Origin: Clostridiales bacterium UBA4821
GTDB taxonomy: Bacteria > Bacillota > Clostridia > Acetivibrionales > UBA4821
Reading direction: 5' to 3'
Assembly: GCA_002402315.1 (NCBI GenBank)
Contig: DHFP01000142.1
Coordinates: 1-23,842, forward strand
DNA: 23,842 bases
Part shown: in pieces, positions 22,477 to 23,842 of the stretch
How the letters are laid out: every line of letters starts with the position of its first letter
Numbering within the stretch: position 1 is the stretch's first letter
Notes under the pieces: model-generated
The model's input: only the letters and a program-made list of their open reading frames with translations
What the model was told of the DNA's origin: nothing
Databases searched by the model: none
Made by a program: the position numbers and the translations under genes

Positions 22477-22819
22477 TCATTGTACCTCCGGCAATTTCAT
22501 CCATCTGCATTTGATTTAATGCAATTCTATTGATTACAGCCAAAGCTTTTAGATCTTCACTGTCAATTTCCATAGTGCGAAAAGCAAAGCTTACAGATGG
22601 TTTACGCTCACCTGGTAATGGAATTATTGATACTGGGCAGCAAAATAAAGCTGCAAGTTTATCCAGCATATCCGAACTAATGGCACGTTCTCCCGATTCA
22701 AATTTTGAAATCAGACTCTGGTCTACACCAAGATAACCAGCAATGTGCTTTTGTCCTAACCCAGCATTGTCTCTTAATGCTTTTATATTAGCTCCAATAG
22801 TTTTCATATCAAATATCAT
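22469..22819 (-). CDS. Xre-family transcriptional regulator
   Basis: The 116-residue protein has an N-terminal helix-turn-helix of Cro/CI type (IGANIKALRDNAGLGQKHIA, then YLGVDQSLISKFESGERAIS at about 22-45) and a C-terminal helical part (LKALAVINRIALNQMQMDEI) that may dimerise or contact the protease. The ATG at 22819 has AGGAGG in front; an upstream ATG (22873) would lie inside the -10 region, so it is rejected. It is the first gene of the three-gene operon. The palindromic sites across its promoter suggest that it represses its own operon. Confidence 0.88.
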   Translation of the reverse strand: MIFDMKTIGANIKALRDNAGLGQKHIAGYLGVDQSLISKFESGERAISSDMLDKLAALFCCPVSIIPLPGERKPSVSFAFRTMEIDSEDLKALAVINRIALNQMQMDEIAGGTMND

Positions 22820-22852
22820 TAAAATCCTCCTTTCGCTTCTTACCTTACTTAT

Positions 22853-22881
22853 AGTATATGCTATTCTTGTCATAAATTCAA
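22853..22881 (-). promoter_or_regulatory. Promoter of the Xre-ImmA-PIN operon
   Basis: On the minus strand, TTGAAT at 22881-22876 and TATACT at 22858-22853 are separated by exactly 17 bases. The start codon lies 33 bases after the -10 box. The spacer contains one arm of the inverted repeat described next. Confidence 0.75.
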
Positions 22882-22908
22882 CGCTTTTTATAAATATTTT
22901 TATGACAA
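22867..22908. promoter_or_regulatory. Inverted-repeat operator over the Xre operon promoter
   Basis: TTGTCATAAA (22867-22876) and TTTATGACAA (22899-22908) are perfect 10-base complements, 32 bases centre to centre, close to three helical turns. One arm lies between the -35 and -10 boxes and the other just upstream of the -35 box. This arrangement suits two cooperating repressor dimers or a looped complex of the Xre regulator. Confidence 0.65.
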
Positions 22909-23039
22909 CATTGACGTTCGTAATAAAGTAGGTACTATTTGAAGCAATTGACAGTTTAGGAAGTCAGTATTAACGCAGCTTAGAAGCACATTTTGAACGA
23001 ATGTTTATAATGTTTTTTGCGTTGATTATTGAAACACGT

Positions 23040-23190
23040 CTACAAAATCAATTTATTTGAAATTTTTCTCTCACTCCATCCAAGGCTATGTGTCCATGCC
23101 TTAGAATTACTTCGTTCTTCTTTGTTTTCACCTTCATAAATCTCCTTCAGGAAACTTATAAAGCCATGCAACCCTCCTACATCACCAAAT
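23040..23190 (-). pseudogene. C-terminal stub of a plasmid pRiA4b ORF-3-like protein
   Basis: The open frame reads FGDVGGLHGFISFLKEIYEG, then SKAWTHSLGWSERK, and stops at 23040. The (D)VGG-hG-F-FL pattern followed by a charged stretch and a W-x-LGW is reminiscent of the end of pRiA4b ORF-3-type proteins. There is no start codon, and the frame runs directly into the REP-like repeat of the transposase element. It looks like a gene cut by insertion of that element. The family call is tentative. Confidence 0.4.
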
Positions 23191-23234
23191 ATAAAGTCAG
23201 TAAAGTCATAAAGTCAGGGACGGTTCTTTACTTT
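23191..23234. repeat. REP-like end of the transposase element
   Basis: Three closely spaced AAAGTCA units (at 23193, 23202 and 23209) are followed by GGGACGGTTCTTTACTTT. The last part overlaps the stop of the transposase gene and is weakly complementary to the AAAGT units, so it can fold. Such arrays flank REP-associated tyrosine transposases in clostridia. Confidence 0.55.
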
Positions 23235-23842
23235 AATCTTAGGATTAAACATACTGTTGATTCTGCAAATCCACCGCATAACTTCCCTATCTGAGCTAGC
23301 GTCAATGTTGAATTCCTGCGAAAGCATTTCCATCATGGCTTTACGTAATTCCTTATCCCTTTTAATGGCTTCTGCCTCTACTTCGCGCCTTGCAAGCTCT
23401 TCCTCTAGTTTTTGCCGGGCCTCTCCTATTGTTTCTATAAAGTTATTATTCTTTCGCTTTTCTACTAGAAGTTCCTCCTCTATGTCCATTATTTCTTCTC
23501 CCTGAAGTTCATATTTCTTCACATACTTTCTATACTCATTTATGGCCTTTGGTTTGCTTGCCGAAAAAAGGCTTAGAATACGTTCTGTTTTGATTAATTT
23601 GTTTTTTCTTTTTTTATGTATTCTTTCATGCTGCTCCAGTGATATTCTTCTGCCAAAGCTACTATTCCTGCTCTTACTGGATTGTTGTGAATATATGCAC
23701 TTAAGCACATCAAATATCTGTCGTCATTAACAATCTCGCTTTTGAAACGGTCCTAAAAAAGGTGCCCTACTCTTTTATAAACCTTATTAAAGTATACTTT
23801 TATAACCAACTCTGTAAGTTCCTTTTTTCTTTTACTTCTGTT
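23214..23842 (-). pseudogene. REP-associated tyrosine transposase (IS200-like, RAYT), partial at right edge
   Basis: Read from the right edge, the frame gives VYFNKVYKRVGHLF, then an in-frame TAG at 23753-23755 where relatives have glutamine. It continues DRFKSEIVNDDRYLMCLSAY, then IHNNPVRAGIVALAEEYHWS, both hallmark segments of the Y1 transposase family. In an A7 tract (23609-23615) one base appears to be missing, after which the frame shifts to KNKLIKTERILSLFSASKPK and a long coiled-coil tail (EEELLVEKRKNNN, RQKLEEELARREVEAEAIKR) ending KNRP. The N-terminal catalytic HUH part lies beyond the window. With a nonsense codon and a frameshift it is inactive, unless the frameshift is a sequencing error. 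Confidence 0.8.

Noticed and set aside
1..23842. CRISPR array, tRNA, rRNA or riboswitch
   Set aside because: I saw no regularly spaced direct repeats, no cloverleaf-forming segment and no long conserved leader with recognisable riboswitch motifs, but short or divergent RNAs could be missed by eye.

Overview
The window looks like chromosome of a Gram-positive anaerobe of the class Clostridia. The DNA is AT-rich, most genes have strong AGGAGG-type ribosome binding sites, and it carries a four-subunit pyruvate:ferredoxin oxidoreductase, the one-step DapL lysine route and nickel-iron hydrogenase maturation genes. The gene set suggests the cellulolytic Clostridium/Ruminiclostridium/Acetivibrio group, but that placement is inference.

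Bases 1-6.7 kb are mainly on the minus strand. An overlapping pair holds an unrecognised 211-residue gene and threonine synthase (thrC). Upstream of it lies a complete por operon in the order gamma-delta-alpha-beta (porC-porD-porA-porB), closed by a strong hairpin terminator, and then a membrane-anchored hypothetical protein. Bases 6.9-11.0 kb hold two plus-strand genes: a membrane-anchored FAD oxidoreductase with a C-terminal tail resembling S-layer homology repeats, and a long-chain acyl-CoA synthetase. Between them is the collapsed remnant of an iron-sulfur protein gene, with a Crp/Fnr-like palindrome in front of it.

Bases 11.3-18.4 kb are a plus-strand housekeeping block: dapF and dapL (diaminopimelate for lysine and peptidoglycan), an HtrA-type serine protease, hypC-hypD-hypE (assembly of the Fe(CN)2CO centre of [NiFe] hydrogenases) and prfA (release factor 1). 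Several units are separated by clear intrinsic terminators.

Immediately after prfA the character changes. Bases 18.4-23.8 kb, all minus strand, are a decayed accessory region in which fragments of unrelated genes have been joined by deletions. In window order these are a Fic gene without its catalytic motif, an ASCH-like amino-terminal stub, a methyltransferase-like tail, a DUF262 (GmrSD-like) head, a small intact conserved gene, and a serine recombinase fragment fused in frame to an unknown tail. At the right edge a REP-associated transposase gene carries one nonsense codon and one homopolymer frameshift, and its end abuts a pRiA4b ORF-3-like stub.

Inside this wreckage one unit is intact. 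It is a three-gene operon of an Xre-type regulator, an ImmA/IrrE-type metalloprotease and a PIN-domain protein, each overlapping the next by 8 bases. Its promoter has a perfect 10-base inverted repeat, with one arm between the -35 and -10 boxes. It looks like a self-regulated toxin-antitoxin or stress-switch module and is the best candidate here for an under-described system.
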